A stretch of DNA of 64,000 bases from Microvirga guangxiensis (GCF_900102135.1 NZ_FMVJ01000002.1:1-64000); one strand, 5' to 3'; counted from the first letter of the stretch, positions 24,501 to 34,053 are shown. Numbers and translations are program-made. The notes: generated by a model not told the origin, from the letters alone.

Positions 24501-26564
24501 ATGACACGAGCAAAAACCCGATCAAACTCCGGTAAAGGATCGCTTGAAACAAACCGGACGGATGTTTCATCCCGACCCGCCCGGATCCGCAATGCGCCCC
24601 AGTCCGCTCTCACAGCGATAGCTGACAACGTCCCCACCGACGCAGGCACATCGACATCGGTCCCCACTGGGATCCGTGTTGGCAATCGCGAATTCGCCGG
24701 CGTGCGCAAGAAACTCGGACCTCATGTGCTCGATATCCTCCCCGATATGCCCGACATTCGGGACCGTATTTACCTTCCCCACTTGAGAGCTCTTCACTCC
24801 GGCATCTATCCGAGGATAGCTTTTCCCGTGCGGGATCAAGGCCAGGACTCAAGCTGCACGGGTTTTGCCCTGGCGCATGTGATCGATTTCCTGCGGTGCC
24901 GCGAAATCGGTCCCGCACGGCCAGAACCGGTGAGTTCGCGCATGCTCTATGAGATGGCGAAGCGCAACGACGAATGGGACGGCACGGCCTATGAAGGGTC
25001 TAGCCTGCGAGGAGCGATCAAAGGTTTTTACCAGAACGGTGTCTGCTCTGATGCCATCGCGCCGGATGAGCCCGGGATCCAGGATTGGGCGCTTACCTAT
25101 GCTATGGCGAAGGAAGCGCGGGAAACACGGCTTGGCGCCTATTTCCGTCTCCAGCCCGATATCAGCGACTACCATGCGGCGCTCAATGAAATTGGAGTGA
25201 TCTACGCATCGGCGCAGATTCATTCGCGCTGGGAGAGCCCGAAAGACGATCTCATCCAGCCCGGTGGCGATCCCGTTGGAGGCCATGCCTTCGCCATCGT
25301 GGGATACGACGACACAGGTTTCTGGGTCTTGAATTCCTGGGGGCCGGATTGGGGAGTGAACGGTATTGCCAAGTGGACCTATGCGGATTGGGCGAACACG
25401 ATCATGGATGCGTGGGTTCTGCAGCTTGGTGTCCGCGCGCCCGCTGCCTTCGGGGCTGCTCCAAGCGCAACGCCCACGAGTACAACGGGTCTGTTCAGTT
25501 ACAATGATCCGACACGAGGCGATATCGTCGGACATTTCATTAACATTGATGATGGACTTCTCGTCACGTCTGGAAAGTATGGCTCGCCGACAGAGACTGA
25601 GATGCAGGAGACTGTCGAGCGCCTGACCAAAGCCGACGCGAACGACAATCTCGGCTACGAGCACCTCATCATTTATGCGCATGGCGGCCTGAACTCGCTT
25701 GGGGCCGAAGCTCAGCGTATTGCGACCTGGAAGCGGAACAACATATTTGGCCGGAATCGCCTCTACAATTTCCATCTCATGTGGGACTCGGGGTTCATCG
25801 ACGAAGTGTTCGGCCAACTATCACGGTCGCCAGCCGTCGGCCGTATTGGAGGTGCGTTGTCCGACTGGTTCTTCGAGGCCGGCATCGGAAAGCAGACTGG
25901 TTCCTACGCGTGGCGAAACATGAAACAGGATGCGCTGATGTCCTTCAGCCCAGGATCCGAGTATGATGGTGGGTTCAAGGGATTGTCACCCTTGATGTCC
26001 GGCCTCGATAAAGCTCGCCGACGCCCCAAGCTCCACCTCGTCGGGCATAGCGCCGGCGCAAACATGCTTGGCTACCTGCTCTCCTCCTTGGAACGGTTCA
26101 ACCTGAACAAGATTGAACTAGGAACGATCCACCTGATGGCTCCGGCTTGCACAATCGCATTCTTCAAGGATCACTATGAGCCGTATCTGACCGGCAAAGC
26201 CGGGATGAAACTGCAGGATAAGATTTACCTCTACAATCTGACCGATCAACTGGAGCAGAACGACACCGTGTCCGCCAATGTTCCTCTGTTGCCGTCCTAC
26301 AGCCGCTCTCTGCTCTATCTCGTTTCTCGGGCCTATGAGCAAATGCCGAACACGCCAATTGCCGGAATGCAGGCCTATGCGCCAGAGATGCCCTCCCACT
26401 CGAAGCTCGAGATCGCTTACTCGACTGGCGGCAGGGCGAAAACGGCGTCTCTCTCACATGGTGGCTTCGACAACGATCCCGCAACTCTCGAGACAATCAT
26501 GTCGAGGATTCTTGGAAAGCCTATACCGTATCCCCCAAAGGCCGATGAACTGACTGGTTATTAG
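24501..26564 (+). CDS. Fusion of a papain-like (C1) peptidase and an alpha/beta-hydrolase
   Basis: A 687-residue protein. Residues 75-310 are a C1-family cysteine peptidase: oxyanion Q113 and nucleophile C119 in RDQGQDSSCTGFALAH, catalytic H262 in GGHAFAIVGYDD and N278 in LNSWGPDWG. The region from about 385 on looks like an alpha/beta-hydrolase, with oxyanion-type YAHGGLNSLG and nucleophile elbow GHSAG (S517); a late SHGGFDND could supply the third residue. The first 60 residues are disordered-looking and no signal peptide or propeptide is evident, so a cytoplasmic or non-classically exported enzyme is expected. It is monocistronic. Both active sites look complete. Substrates are unknown. 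Confidence 0.85.
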   Translation: MTRAKTRSNSGKGSLETNRTDVSSRPARIRNAPQSALTAIADNVPTDAGTSTSVPTGIRVGNREFAGVRKKLGPHVLDILPDMPDIRDRIYLPHLRALHSGIYPRIAFPVRDQGQDSSCTGFALAHVIDFLRCREIGPARPEPVSSRMLYEMAKRNDEWDGTAYEGSSLRGAIKGFYQNGVCSDAIAPDEPGIQDWALTYAMAKEARETRLGAYFRLQPDISDYHAALNEIGVIYASAQIHSRWESPKDDLIQPGGDPVGGHAFAIVGYDDTGFWVLNSWGPDWGVNGIAKWTYADWANTIMDAWVLQLGVRAPAAFGAAPSATPTSTTGLFSYNDPTRGDIVGHFINIDDGLLVTSGKYGSPTETEMQETVERLTKADANDNLGYEHLIIYAHGGLNSLGAEAQRIATWKRNNIFGRNRLYNFHLMWDSGFIDEVFGQLSRSPAVGRIGGALSDWFFEAGIGKQTGSYAWRNMKQDALMSFSPGSEYDGGFKGLSPLMSGLDKARRRPKLHLVGHSAGANMLGYLLSSLERFNLNKIELGTIHLMAPACTIAFFKDHYEPYLTGKAGMKLQDKIYLYNLTDQLEQNDTVSANVPLLPSYSRSLLYLVSRAYEQMPNTPIAGMQAYAPEMPSHSKLEIAYSTGGRAKTASLSHGGFDNDPATLETIMSRILGKPIPYPPKADELTGY

Positions 26565-26998
26565 TCGCCTGAGATCGTGTTTGTGAGTGAGTTCTTATGA
26601 TATCGTAGTATCAGGGCGCACATCATGAAAGATGCCCCCGATATAGCGCACTGACCACATCACTTAAAGCGACCTACAAGTGTTGGCTCGGGGACACTTC
26701 TGCCGACTCCGTGCCCTTAGCGAACGCCCGCTATTCACTGCAGGAGCCAATATTCAAGCCAGTTCCGACGTGTCCCAGAAACAGTCCTTGCTGACACAGC
26801 GCTGATGCACAGCCTTTTCTAGATGTGCGCAAAGCCGTACGAAATTCGCACCCGCTACATTGCTGTCGCAAGAAGCGGGCGCGCCTGCGCCACGGTGCTG
26901 GGCCGAGGTAAGAATTGAGCGTCGGCATGTCTCTTGCCAACGGGCTCGCCGAGCCTTCCCATACACCGGAGCGTCTTTGTGGCACCAGCTTATGACAT
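26565..26998. other. Intergenic stretch without a recognisable gene
   Basis: About 430 bases between the protease-hydrolase gene and the convergent cupin gene. Short open frames exist on both strands, but none has a ribosome binding site, a recognisable domain or consistent codon use. No terminator or repeat is apparent. Confidence 0.5.
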
Positions 26999-27352
26999 TC
27001 AGTCTTGGGTGACCCAGAGCTTGCGTGTGGTCTCGATCACGCGCCATGTGCCTTCGAAGCCAGGTTTCATCACAAATGTATCGCCTGCCTGAAGGCGCAC
27101 GGTCGGCTTGCCGTCTTCGGTCAGTTCGGAAACACCCGATAGAATGGAGCAGAACTCCCACGTGTTTCCCTTGATTGATCGGTAAGCGCCAGGTGACGCT
27201 TCCCACACTCCTGCACTGACGCGACCATCTGGAGAGGTTTCAATGTCCCAGGTCTTGAACCTTGGATTACCATCAATCAGCCGCCCAGAAAGGGGCTCGC
27301 CATCACGGGCTTCACCAAGGTCATCGAGCTTGAAGAATGTGAGATTTGACAC
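26999..27352 (-). CDS. Cupin-domain protein
   Basis: A 117-residue single-domain cupin that starts at GTG 27352 with GGAGACGAC immediately upstream. The core has WEFCSILSGVSELTEDG (motif 1 region) and LQAGDTFVMKPGFEGTWRV (motif 2 region) and ends with TTRKLWVTQD, the pattern of DUF861/EutQ-like cupins. The histidines that usually bind metal in motif 1 are missing, so a sugar- or amine-sensing or non-metal role is possible. It is 117 bp downstream of the dppC-like permease on the same strand and probably belongs to that amine/opine uptake operon. Confidence 0.85.
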   Translation of the reverse strand: MSNLTFFKLDDLGEARDGEPLSGRLIDGNPRFKTWDIETSPDGRVSAGVWEASPGAYRSIKGNTWEFCSILSGVSELTEDGKPTVRLQAGDTFVMKPGFEGTWRVIETTRKLWVTQD

Positions 27353-27469
27353 GTCGTCTCCGTTCTGTTGATGAGAGTGAATACCGATGGGATCAGCACT
27401 GCTTCAGACGCTTTGCCGAAAGCTCTCCTGCTCGTCTCCGGGACGAGGGAAGTCTTGCATTCAGACAAG

Positions 27470-28366
27470 TCATCGCTGGTCCAGTCTTGGGTCAAGCGCA
27501 TCGCGCAATCCGTCCCCGATGAAATTGAAGCTGGTTACTGCAAGCGTGATGGCTGCTCCGGGCAGGATAGCGAGCCAGGGGGCGCTGGTAAGGTAGCTCT
27601 GCGCACCTTCCAGCATATTGCCCCAGCTTGGTGTCGGCGGCTGGATGCCATAGCCCAGGAAGCTGATATAGCTCTCGGCCAGAATGGCATGGGCCACGTT
27701 CAGTGTCGCGGCAACGACGATAGGTGCGATGGCGTTCGGCAATAGCTCACGGAACATGATGCGCGTATTGCTGGCCCCCATCGACACTGCGGCCACGGCG
27801 AAATCGCGCGTGCGGAGCGAGCGGATCTGGGCCTCGACGACACGGGCTACCTCCATCCAAGACGTCATCGCGATCAGGAGAACGATGGAAGGAACAGAAG
27901 GCTCTATCAGGGCCGAGATGGCTAATAGGAGGAAGATCGAAGGGAAGCATAGCATTGCATCGACGAAGCGCATCAGCGCCGCGCCTACGACACCTTGATA
28001 GAAGCCGGCAATAACGCCGACGCAGATGCCGATCGCTATGCTGACGGCCATAGCCGAAAACCCGACTGACAGAGAGATCCGGCCCGCCATGAGAAGACGT
28101 GCGAGAATATCCCGACCTAGTGGGTCCGTGCCGAGGATGTGCGATCCAGAGAAGGGAGGCGCGAACCGCTGGCGGATATCAATATAGGTATCGTTGTAGG
28201 GCAGCAGCATGGGTCCGAAGACGCATGCGACGACCATGAGGGTGATCGTAGCTGCCCCAAACACAGCGAGCTTGTGACGCCGGAAACGGCGGATGGCAGG
28301 AGAGTTCCAGCGCGAGCGCGGAGACGATGCAACCGCTTGAGGCGATGTTGGGGTCACGACGCTCAT
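27470..28366 (-). CDS. Peptide/nickel-type ABC permease, DppC-like
   Basis: A 298-residue permease with an N-terminal cytoplasmic segment (SRWNSPAIRRFRRHK), about six membrane helices and the docking motif EAQIRSLRTRDFAVAAVSMGAS. HILGTDPLGRDILARLL is a hallmark of the DppC/OppC subfamily. It overlaps the DppB-like gene by 4 bp. The matching ATPase is not in this operon but on the opposite strand at 34054-35880, so the complete importer is encoded by two divergent operons. Confidence 0.94.
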   Translation of the reverse strand: MSVVTPTSPQAVASSPRSRWNSPAIRRFRRHKLAVFGAATITLMVVACVFGPMLLPYNDTYIDIRQRFAPPFSGSHILGTDPLGRDILARLLMAGRISLSVGFSAMAVSIAIGICVGVIAGFYQGVVGAALMRFVDAMLCFPSIFLLLAISALIEPSVPSIVLLIAMTSWMEVARVVEAQIRSLRTRDFAVAAVSMGASNTRIMFRELLPNAIAPIVVAATLNVAHAILAESYISFLGYGIQPPTPSWGNMLEGAQSYLTSAPWLAILPGAAITLAVTSFNFIGDGLRDALDPRLDQR

Positions 28367-29319
28367 TGCCCGTTCCTTTCGATGCGAGGATCGGCGACGC
28401 CATAGAGAACGTCGGCGATCAGGCTTCCGAGAAGGACCATGATTGCCGTCAGCATGAGGATGCCCATAATCGTTGGATAATCGCGATAACTGATGGAATC
28501 GAGGAAGAGCCGCCCCATCCCTGGCCAGGTGAAGACAGTCTCCGTGACGAGTGCTCCGCTGAGGAGCGTCGGCACCTGAAGGCCCGTGATCGTGATCATC
28601 GGCAGGAGAGCATTGCGCAGGGCATGTCTCACGAGGATGTAGCGTTCGGACAGGCCTTTAGCTCTCGCCGTGCGGATATAATCCTGGTTGATGACCTCCA
28701 GCATGGAAGAGCGCATATAACGGCTCCACACGGCCGTGCTGACGAGCGCGAGCACGATGCAGGGACCGATCAGGTGATGGAGACGGTTCAAGAACGATCC
28801 GTCTCCCACCGTGTACCGGTTGCCGGCAGGCAGCCAGCCAAGCCCGACGGAGAAGACATAGATGATCACGAGCCCGAACCAGAAGGTCGGTATCGAGAGT
28901 GCGATCATGGCACCGATCGTCGCAAGGCTGTCGAACAGCGAATAGCGCTTGATCGCTCCAAGGATGCCGATCCATGCGCCGAGCAGCATGGCCAAGAGCG
29001 TAGAGCTCAGCATCAGTTCCATTGTGGGGCCGATATGCGCCGCAATGATCCTCAGAACAGGCTGTTGGTCGCGATAGGAGACACCCCAATCCCCGCCGAG
29101 AAGCCGCCAGAGCCACTCGACATACTGCACCGGCAGTGGCCGATCAAGGCCAAGCTGGGCCGACAAGCGGTCCAAATCAGCCTGAGTCATATCTCCGCTT
29201 GCCGCAAATTGCGAAAGCGGGCCGCCGGGCGCCAAATGCAGAATTGCGAAGCCGATCATCGAGACGATGAACAGCAGCACGACCGCCTGCAGCAGGCGAC
29301 GGATGAGAAATCCGCTCAC
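28363..29319 (-). CDS. Peptide/nickel-type ABC permease, DppB-like
   Basis: A 318-residue permease with six membrane segments. The N-terminal MSGFLIRRLLQAVVLLFIVS and the docking motif DYIRTARAKGLSERYILVRHALRNALLP are typical of DppB. It partners with the DppC-like protein (4-bp overlap) and follows the binding-protein gene by 31 bp. Length is normal. No hairpin is present at this binding-protein/permease junction, unlike the three others in the window. Confidence 0.95.
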   Translation of the reverse strand: MSGFLIRRLLQAVVLLFIVSMIGFAILHLAPGGPLSQFAASGDMTQADLDRLSAQLGLDRPLPVQYVEWLWRLLGGDWGVSYRDQQPVLRIIAAHIGPTMELMLSSTLLAMLLGAWIGILGAIKRYSLFDSLATIGAMIALSIPTFWFGLVIIYVFSVGLGWLPAGNRYTVGDGSFLNRLHHLIGPCIVLALVSTAVWSRYMRSSMLEVINQDYIRTARAKGLSERYILVRHALRNALLPMITITGLQVPTLLSGALVTETVFTWPGMGRLFLDSISYRDYPTIMGILMLTAIMVLLGSLIADVLYGVADPRIERNGQ

Positions 29320-29350
29320 GGGGTATTGCTCCTAACGCGACCGATTTTAA

Positions 29351-31042
29351 TCAGCGGGCCCAGTACCAGCTGCCCAGGTTCCAGGCATTCTGACGCTGGT
29401 TGATGTTGGGCTGATAGCCGATCAGGCCGTCCTTGATGCCTTCGAGGGGCGCGTACTGGAAGATCGGCAGGATGGGCAGTTCCTCCCGGACGATCTCTTG
29501 GACCTTGAAGTAGATTTCCTTACGCCTCTCCTGATTGAAGGTCGCTTGTCCTTCCTTCATCAGCTTGTCGGCTTCGGCGTTCACCCATTGCATATAATTT
29601 CCACCGCTGCCGCCCTTGACCGGAATCGCGTCGCTGGCAAAACGCGGTGCAGGGTCAGGATCGACGCCGGTGCGGAAGGCTGTACCCACCAGCAGGCATT
29701 CGAACTGCGAGCGTACGTAGAAGTCGCCCCAGATCACGGCGCCTGGCATATTGTTGATCTTGATCGACACGCCGATCTGTTGCCAATCCTGCATCATCAA
29801 TTGCTGGCATTGCTCGCGCAGAGCATTGCCCGTCGTGGTGGAAAGGGCGAATTCGAGTCGCTTGCCGTTCTTCTCTCGGATACCGCGCCCGGCGCGCTTC
29901 CAACCCGCTTCATCCAGGATCTTGTTTGCTTTGTCGATGCTGTATTCATGCTTCGGCAGATTGGGATTGAAGGCCCAGGACTCGCGCGGCGAGTAAGATT
30001 CCGTCGGCTTTGGCACTCCGTAATAGAGCGCATCGACGATCGCCTCCTTATTCATGCTCGCATAGAGAGCTTGGCGCACTGCCTTCTCGGTGAAAGCCGG
30101 ATGCTCTAGGTTGGGCATGATGACTTCGATGTTGCCGCTCGGAGCGACCGCGACCTTGCGTCCGGAGAGCTTGGTGGCTTCCTCATAATAATTTGCGGGA
30201 ATGCCCGAGATCGGAACGAAGTCCACCTGTCCGGTCCTGAACTGCGCATAAAGCGCGGTCATGTCGGGGATGTACTTGAGGACAACGCCTTCGAGATAAG
30301 GCCCATCGCCATGGTAACGTTCGTTGGCGACGAAGGTGATGCTGTCGCCAGGACGACGCTCGCTCCACCGGAATGGGCCGGTTCCGATTGGGCTGCCGTT
30401 GAAGGCGGCGGTGTTGGGATCCTCGGCCTTCGACAGAATGTGCTTGGGGACGATCTGCGTGTTGGCGAGCTGGGCGAGATACGGCGCGAAGGCGCGTTCC
30501 ATACGCCAGGAGATCTCATGCGGGCCCTTCACGACGATGTCGCGAACGAGTTCGTGGCCGACGCGTGTGCGGCTCTTGAAACCGGGCGCCATGATCAGCT
30601 CGAGAGAATACTTGACGTCTTCAGCCGTGAAAGGCGCGCCGTCATGCCAGACGACGCCTTCGCGCAGCTTCACCGTCCAGGCGAGCCCGCCTTCACTGAT
30701 GCCGCCATTTTCCTCGCTCGGCACCGCCACTGCAAGATCAGGCACCAGCGTACCGTCGGGAGCCGCCATCCAGAGCGAGCTGAACACGCTGGTCCAAACG
30801 ACTTCGTCAACCTCTACGCCCGGCATCAGCGGGTTGAATGATTTCGGCTCCTGTGAAAGGCCAATGACCACCTGACCTTTTGGGGCTTTGGGTGGCGGAG
30901 GAACGGCAGTACCCGATTGCGCGCGAGCGCCGAACCCAACGGATGCGGCAATGCCTGCAGCGCTCAGGCTGAGAAAGTCGCGCCGACGCAGTGCCGGCAT
31001 TGCTAGCTCAAACCCGCTCTTGCCCTTGAAACGATCTGACAT
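29351..31042 (-). CDS. Peptide/opine-type extracellular solute-binding protein (family 5), Tat-exported
   Basis: A 563-residue SBP_bac_5 protein. The N-terminus has a twin-arginine signal (LRRRDFLSLSAAGIAAS, residues about 18-34) ending near ARAQ, so export in folded form is expected. The mature part shows family-5 features such as YDPSL-equivalent GLSQEPKSFNPLMPG, LREGVVWHDGAPFTAEDVKYS and the C-terminal YQPNINQRQNAWNLGSW. GGAG lies 8 bases before the ATG. The operon it heads is divergent from a XRE-cupin regulator and amine-oxidase genes, which suggests a small amine, opine or modified dipeptide as ligand. Confidence 0.94.
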   Translation of the reverse strand: MSDRFKGKSGFELAMPALRRRDFLSLSAAGIAASVGFGARAQSGTAVPPPPKAPKGQVVIGLSQEPKSFNPLMPGVEVDEVVWTSVFSSLWMAAPDGTLVPDLAVAVPSEENGGISEGGLAWTVKLREGVVWHDGAPFTAEDVKYSLELIMAPGFKSRTRVGHELVRDIVVKGPHEISWRMERAFAPYLAQLANTQIVPKHILSKAEDPNTAAFNGSPIGTGPFRWSERRPGDSITFVANERYHGDGPYLEGVVLKYIPDMTALYAQFRTGQVDFVPISGIPANYYEEATKLSGRKVAVAPSGNIEVIMPNLEHPAFTEKAVRQALYASMNKEAIVDALYYGVPKPTESYSPRESWAFNPNLPKHEYSIDKANKILDEAGWKRAGRGIREKNGKRLEFALSTTTGNALREQCQQLMMQDWQQIGVSIKINNMPGAVIWGDFYVRSQFECLLVGTAFRTGVDPDPAPRFASDAIPVKGGSGGNYMQWVNAEADKLMKEGQATFNQERRKEIYFKVQEIVREELPILPIFQYAPLEGIKDGLIGYQPNINQRQNAWNLGSWYWAR

Positions 31043-31417
31043 GCTGTTTCTCCGTTCCCTTTTATTCTGTTGCGAAGCAATTGCTTCATCGGACCCATGC
31101 GACGGATTGAAAGCGGGCTATGGCATTCGCTATTGCCTCACTCGCTCAAGAATGGGCGCCGAGCGTTTGTATGACGCGACCTTCCATGGAAACGCCGCAC
31201 GGCCCGACCTGCCCTTGCGTCAAACAATTCATTATAATGCACAGGACGTCAAGATATTGATCGTCGCCCCTCCAGTCGATTATTCATCCGGAGGAATGGT
31301 CAAATCCAAGGCATTGAAAGCACTGACACAAAAAATGGACTAGGCGCCACTAAAGTTTGTTGCGGGATGCACCGCTAGCGAGTATGGGTCATATTCAATA
31401 TTTTGGATTTATGAGCC
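31043..31417. promoter_or_regulatory. Divergent promoter region of the amine/opine cluster
   Basis: The 375 bases between the binding-protein gene and the XRE-cupin regulator contain no gene. GAAGCAATTGCTTC (31074-31087) is a perfect 14-bp palindrome 32 bp upstream of the binding-protein start and is the best operator candidate. CATTATAATG (about 31228-31237) is a second, AT-rich palindrome that could be a promoter core. The regulator encoded at 31418 is the probable binder. Confidence 0.5.
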
Positions 31418-32041
31418 ATGTCGCCATCCTCCGATCCGAAGACCAGTTTTGATCTGGAAGCCGATCTCACTGACGAACAATCGCAGGGTATCGGGCAGAG
31501 ACTTCGCAAGCTGCGCACAGAGCGGAAGCTGACGATCGCTGAGCTTGCCGCCAAGGCCGGCGTCTCTTCGGGCATCATCAGTCAGATTGAGCGCGAAGCA
31601 TCGAGCCCCTCAATCAGCACCTTGGTGAAGATCCGTACGGCCCTTGGTGTGAACCTCTGGCAATTCTTCGAGGATGTTCAGAGCCCTTCGCCCAACAGCC
31701 TGAGTTTCGTGCGGCGCAAGGACAACCGTCCGCGCATCGTTGCCGGAAAGATGCTTCTCACCAAGGAACTCCTTTCGCCCAACAGCAGTGAGAACCTACG
31801 CTTCATGATATTGACGCTGCCTCCTGGGGCGGAAAGCGAAGAGATGTTGAGCGGCCCCGGCGATAAAGGCGGCTACGTTCTGTCAGGCCGCATCGAGCTG
31901 ACGGTCGGAGACGAGGTCGCCGAGCTTTCGGACGGTGACAGCTTCCAATTCAAGAGCACGCTCCCGCATAAGCTGGAGAACCGCCATGACATCGAGGCGA
32001 AGGTGATCTGGATCATCAATATTCAGGACAAGCACCTTTAA
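31418..32041 (+). CDS. XRE-family regulator with C-terminal cupin domain (PuuR-like)
   Basis: A 207-residue regulator: helix-turn-helix at about 25-85 (IGQRLRKLRTERKLTIAELA, then GVSSGIISQIEREASSPSIS) and a cupin sensor domain from about 125 (LPPGAESEEMLSGPGDKGG, GRIELTVGDEVAELSDGDS). This architecture is shared by PuuR and other regulators of polyamine, amino-acid and opine catabolism. It heads an operon with RidA, an FAD-dependent oxidase and the ABC ATPase, and faces the binding-protein/permease operon, so it can control both sides. No strong ribosome binding site is visible before the ATG. Confidence 0.92.
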   Translation: MSPSSDPKTSFDLEADLTDEQSQGIGQRLRKLRTERKLTIAELAAKAGVSSGIISQIEREASSPSISTLVKIRTALGVNLWQFFEDVQSPSPNSLSFVRRKDNRPRIVAGKMLLTKELLSPNSSENLRFMILTLPPGAESEEMLSGPGDKGGYVLSGRIELTVGDEVAELSDGDSFQFKSTLPHKLENRHDIEAKVIWIINIQDKHL

Positions 32042-32140
32042 GGCCGGCGACTGCCATTGCCTGAAGTCTTTCCGCCCTCCCCCAAGAATGTCGCCGTGCA
32101 TACGGCTGCATAAGCCAATCCCAACTGGAGCAATTTTGAC

Positions 32141-32485
32141 ATGATCGAACGTCACGAGAATACCGGCCGTCTCAGCAAGGCCCTTGTCGCCAACGGTTTC
32201 GTTTTTCTGTCGGGCCTGACTGCGAAGGACCGCAGTGGCGGCGTCCGGGAACAGACCGCCGACATTCTTGCACAGATTGATCACTACTTGGCGCTCGCCG
32301 GCACGGACAAGACGCGCCTCGTGACGGGCAATGTATGGCTGAAGGACATCAGCTCATTCAATGAAATGAACGAAGCCTGGGAAGCCTGGGTGGATCCGAA
32401 ATGCACGCCGGCCCGCGCCACGGTAGAGGCCCGCCTCGCGCATGATGCCATCCTGGTCGAAATCCAGGTTCAAGGCCTCGTCTGA
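32141..32485 (+). CDS. RidA-family enamine/imine deaminase
   Basis: A 114-residue RidA/YjgF-type protein with TARDKSGGVREQTADILAQID-like core (here AKDRSGGVREQTADIL), GNVWLKDISSFNEMNEAWEAW and the ligand-site Arg in CTPARATVEARLA. RidA proteins hydrolyse reactive enamines/imines released by amine and amino-acid oxidation. The position directly before an FAD-dependent amine oxidase is functionally apt: the oxidase makes an imine and RidA clears it. GGAGCA lies 10 bases before the ATG. A GC-rich hairpin (32497-32522) follows the stop. Confidence 0.95.
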   Translation: MIERHENTGRLSKALVANGFVFLSGLTAKDRSGGVREQTADILAQIDHYLALAGTDKTRLVTGNVWLKDISSFNEMNEAWEAWVDPKCTPARATVEARLAHDAILVEIQVQGLV

Positions 32486-32496
32486 TCGAATGATGA

Positions 32497-32522
32497 GCGC
32501 CCGCGGTCGAGGCTGCGGGCGC
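32497..32522 (+). promoter_or_regulatory. Intercistronic hairpin between ridA-like and oxidase genes
   Basis: GCGCCCGC (32497-32504) pairs perfectly with GCGGGCGC (32515-32522) across a 10-base loop, 11 bp after the RidA stop codon. There is no T-tract, so processing or mRNA stability is more likely than termination. Confidence 0.5.
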
Positions 32523-32563
32523 ATCCAATCCTGATTCTTACTTTCATTTCAGCAAGGTGCAGT

Positions 32564-34000
32564 ATGTCCTTCGATAGCCGCGTTCCGAGCGTCACCCCAG
32601 GCGACCCCTCTTGGTGGTTCGCGGATGCTATGAAAGCAGAAGGAGGCGCTGCGCCATCCCCTTCCCTCTCCGGTGAAGTCCATGCGGATGTGGCGATTGT
32701 CGGTGGCGGCTTCACTGGCTTATGGACCGCTCTCGCCCTGAAGGAGCGCGCACCTGAACTATCCATCGCCCTGATCGAGGCTTCCATGTGTGGCTCAGGC
32801 GCCAGCGGCAAGAATGGTGGCAAGGTTCACGGATATTGGTCCGCCCTTGCAGGCATGGAAGCGAATATCGGCGCGGATGGCGCTCTCGCCGTCGCGCGCG
32901 CCGGTACCAAGGCCCAGGATGCGATCCGCCGCTTCGCGACCGCTCCGGGCCGCGATGTCTGGTGGCGGGAAGCCGGCAACATGCGCGTATCCGCATCAGC
33001 CGGTCAGGATGCGAAGATTGCTAATTACATCTCTACCGCGAAGCGCCTCGGCGTTCCGGACACCGTCTATGCGCTAACGCCTGCCGAGGTCGCCCAGCGC
33101 TGCAAATCGCCGGTATTCCGTGGCGGCCTGTTCCTGCCGGAAGGCGCGAATGTCCACCCCGCGCGGCTGGCGCGTGCACTGCGTAAGGCTGCGATTGAAG
33201 CTGGCGTAGCCATCTACGAGAACACGCCAATGACAGGCCTCGATACTGGGGCTCCGAACCGCGTGAGGACGCCGAACGGCCAGATCCTAGCGCGGGATGT
33301 TGTGCTGGCGACCAATATCGAACTCGCGCGCCGTTCTGACGTGAAGCCGCATGTCACCGTGTTCTCAAGCTTCGCTCTGATGACGGAACCGGCTCCCAAG
33401 GCGATCGAGGAAGCGGGTTGGCATGGAGACGAGGGCCTCGCTGACATGAGGATGTTCGTCCATTACTTCCGCAAGACGGTCGATGGGCGCGTTCTGATGG
33501 GCTCAGGGTCCGGCCCGATCAGCTATAATGGCAGCACGTCCGATCCCGGCTTGACTCATGACAAGGCTTCAGGCGCACGTGCCGAACGGGCATTGCGTCG
33601 CCTGCTGCCGACATTCGCCAACGTTCCCGTCGCGAAGATTTGGGGTGGTGGCATCGACATCTCAGCCGACCGCTTGCCCTTCTTCCGCACGGTGCCGGGA
33701 ACTCGCGTCCATTATGGCTGCGGATATTCCGGTCACGGTGTGAACCCGACCTATATGGGCGGACAGTGCCTGGCGTCCCTCGTCCTCGGCGTCAAAGACG
33801 AATGGTCGACGCTTCCGCTCTGCACGCGTGAAGTCCCTTCATTGCCGCCGGAACCATTCCGTACGGCAGGCGGACGTTTTGTTCGCTGGGGCATCATCGG
33901 TTCCGAAGAAGCCGACGAGCGGGGTGCGAAGGCCAACTTGCTGATGCAGGCCGCTGCCGCCATCCCCCGTGTGTTCGGGCTGCGCATTGGCACCCGCTGA
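32564..34000 (+). CDS. FAD-dependent amine oxidoreductase (DAO superfamily, PuuB-like)
   Basis: A 478-residue flavoenzyme with an N-terminal dinucleotide-binding fold (VHADVAIVGGGFTGLWTALAL, GxGxxG at about residues 47-52, followed by the ribose-binding acid in ALIEA). It is a member of the DAO superfamily near gamma-glutamylputrescine oxidase/glycine-oxidase-like enzymes; HGVNPTYMGG near the C-terminus is typical. It would oxidise an amine or N-alkyl amino acid to an imine, with RidA and the ABC importer as partners. The exact substrate is not readable. AAGGTG lies a few bases before the start. Confidence 0.9.
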   Translation: MSFDSRVPSVTPGDPSWWFADAMKAEGGAAPSPSLSGEVHADVAIVGGGFTGLWTALALKERAPELSIALIEASMCGSGASGKNGGKVHGYWSALAGMEANIGADGALAVARAGTKAQDAIRRFATAPGRDVWWREAGNMRVSASAGQDAKIANYISTAKRLGVPDTVYALTPAEVAQRCKSPVFRGGLFLPEGANVHPARLARALRKAAIEAGVAIYENTPMTGLDTGAPNRVRTPNGQILARDVVLATNIELARRSDVKPHVTVFSSFALMTEPAPKAIEEAGWHGDEGLADMRMFVHYFRKTVDGRVLMGSGSGPISYNGSTSDPGLTHDKASGARAERALRRLLPTFANVPVAKIWGGGIDISADRLPFFRTVPGTRVHYGCGYSGHGVNPTYMGGQCLASLVLGVKDEWSTLPLCTREVPSLPPEPFRTAGGRFVRWGIIGSEEADERGAKANLLMQAAAAIPRVFGLRIGTR

Positions 34001-34053
34001 GTTCCTGAGTCGACGCCCTTGCCGCGTCGATGAAACAAGACCGTGAGGGTATC

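Noticed and set aside
26731..26985. An 84-codon minus-strand frame between the protease and cupin genes
   Set aside because: No start with a ribosome binding site, no recognisable domain, and irregular composition.
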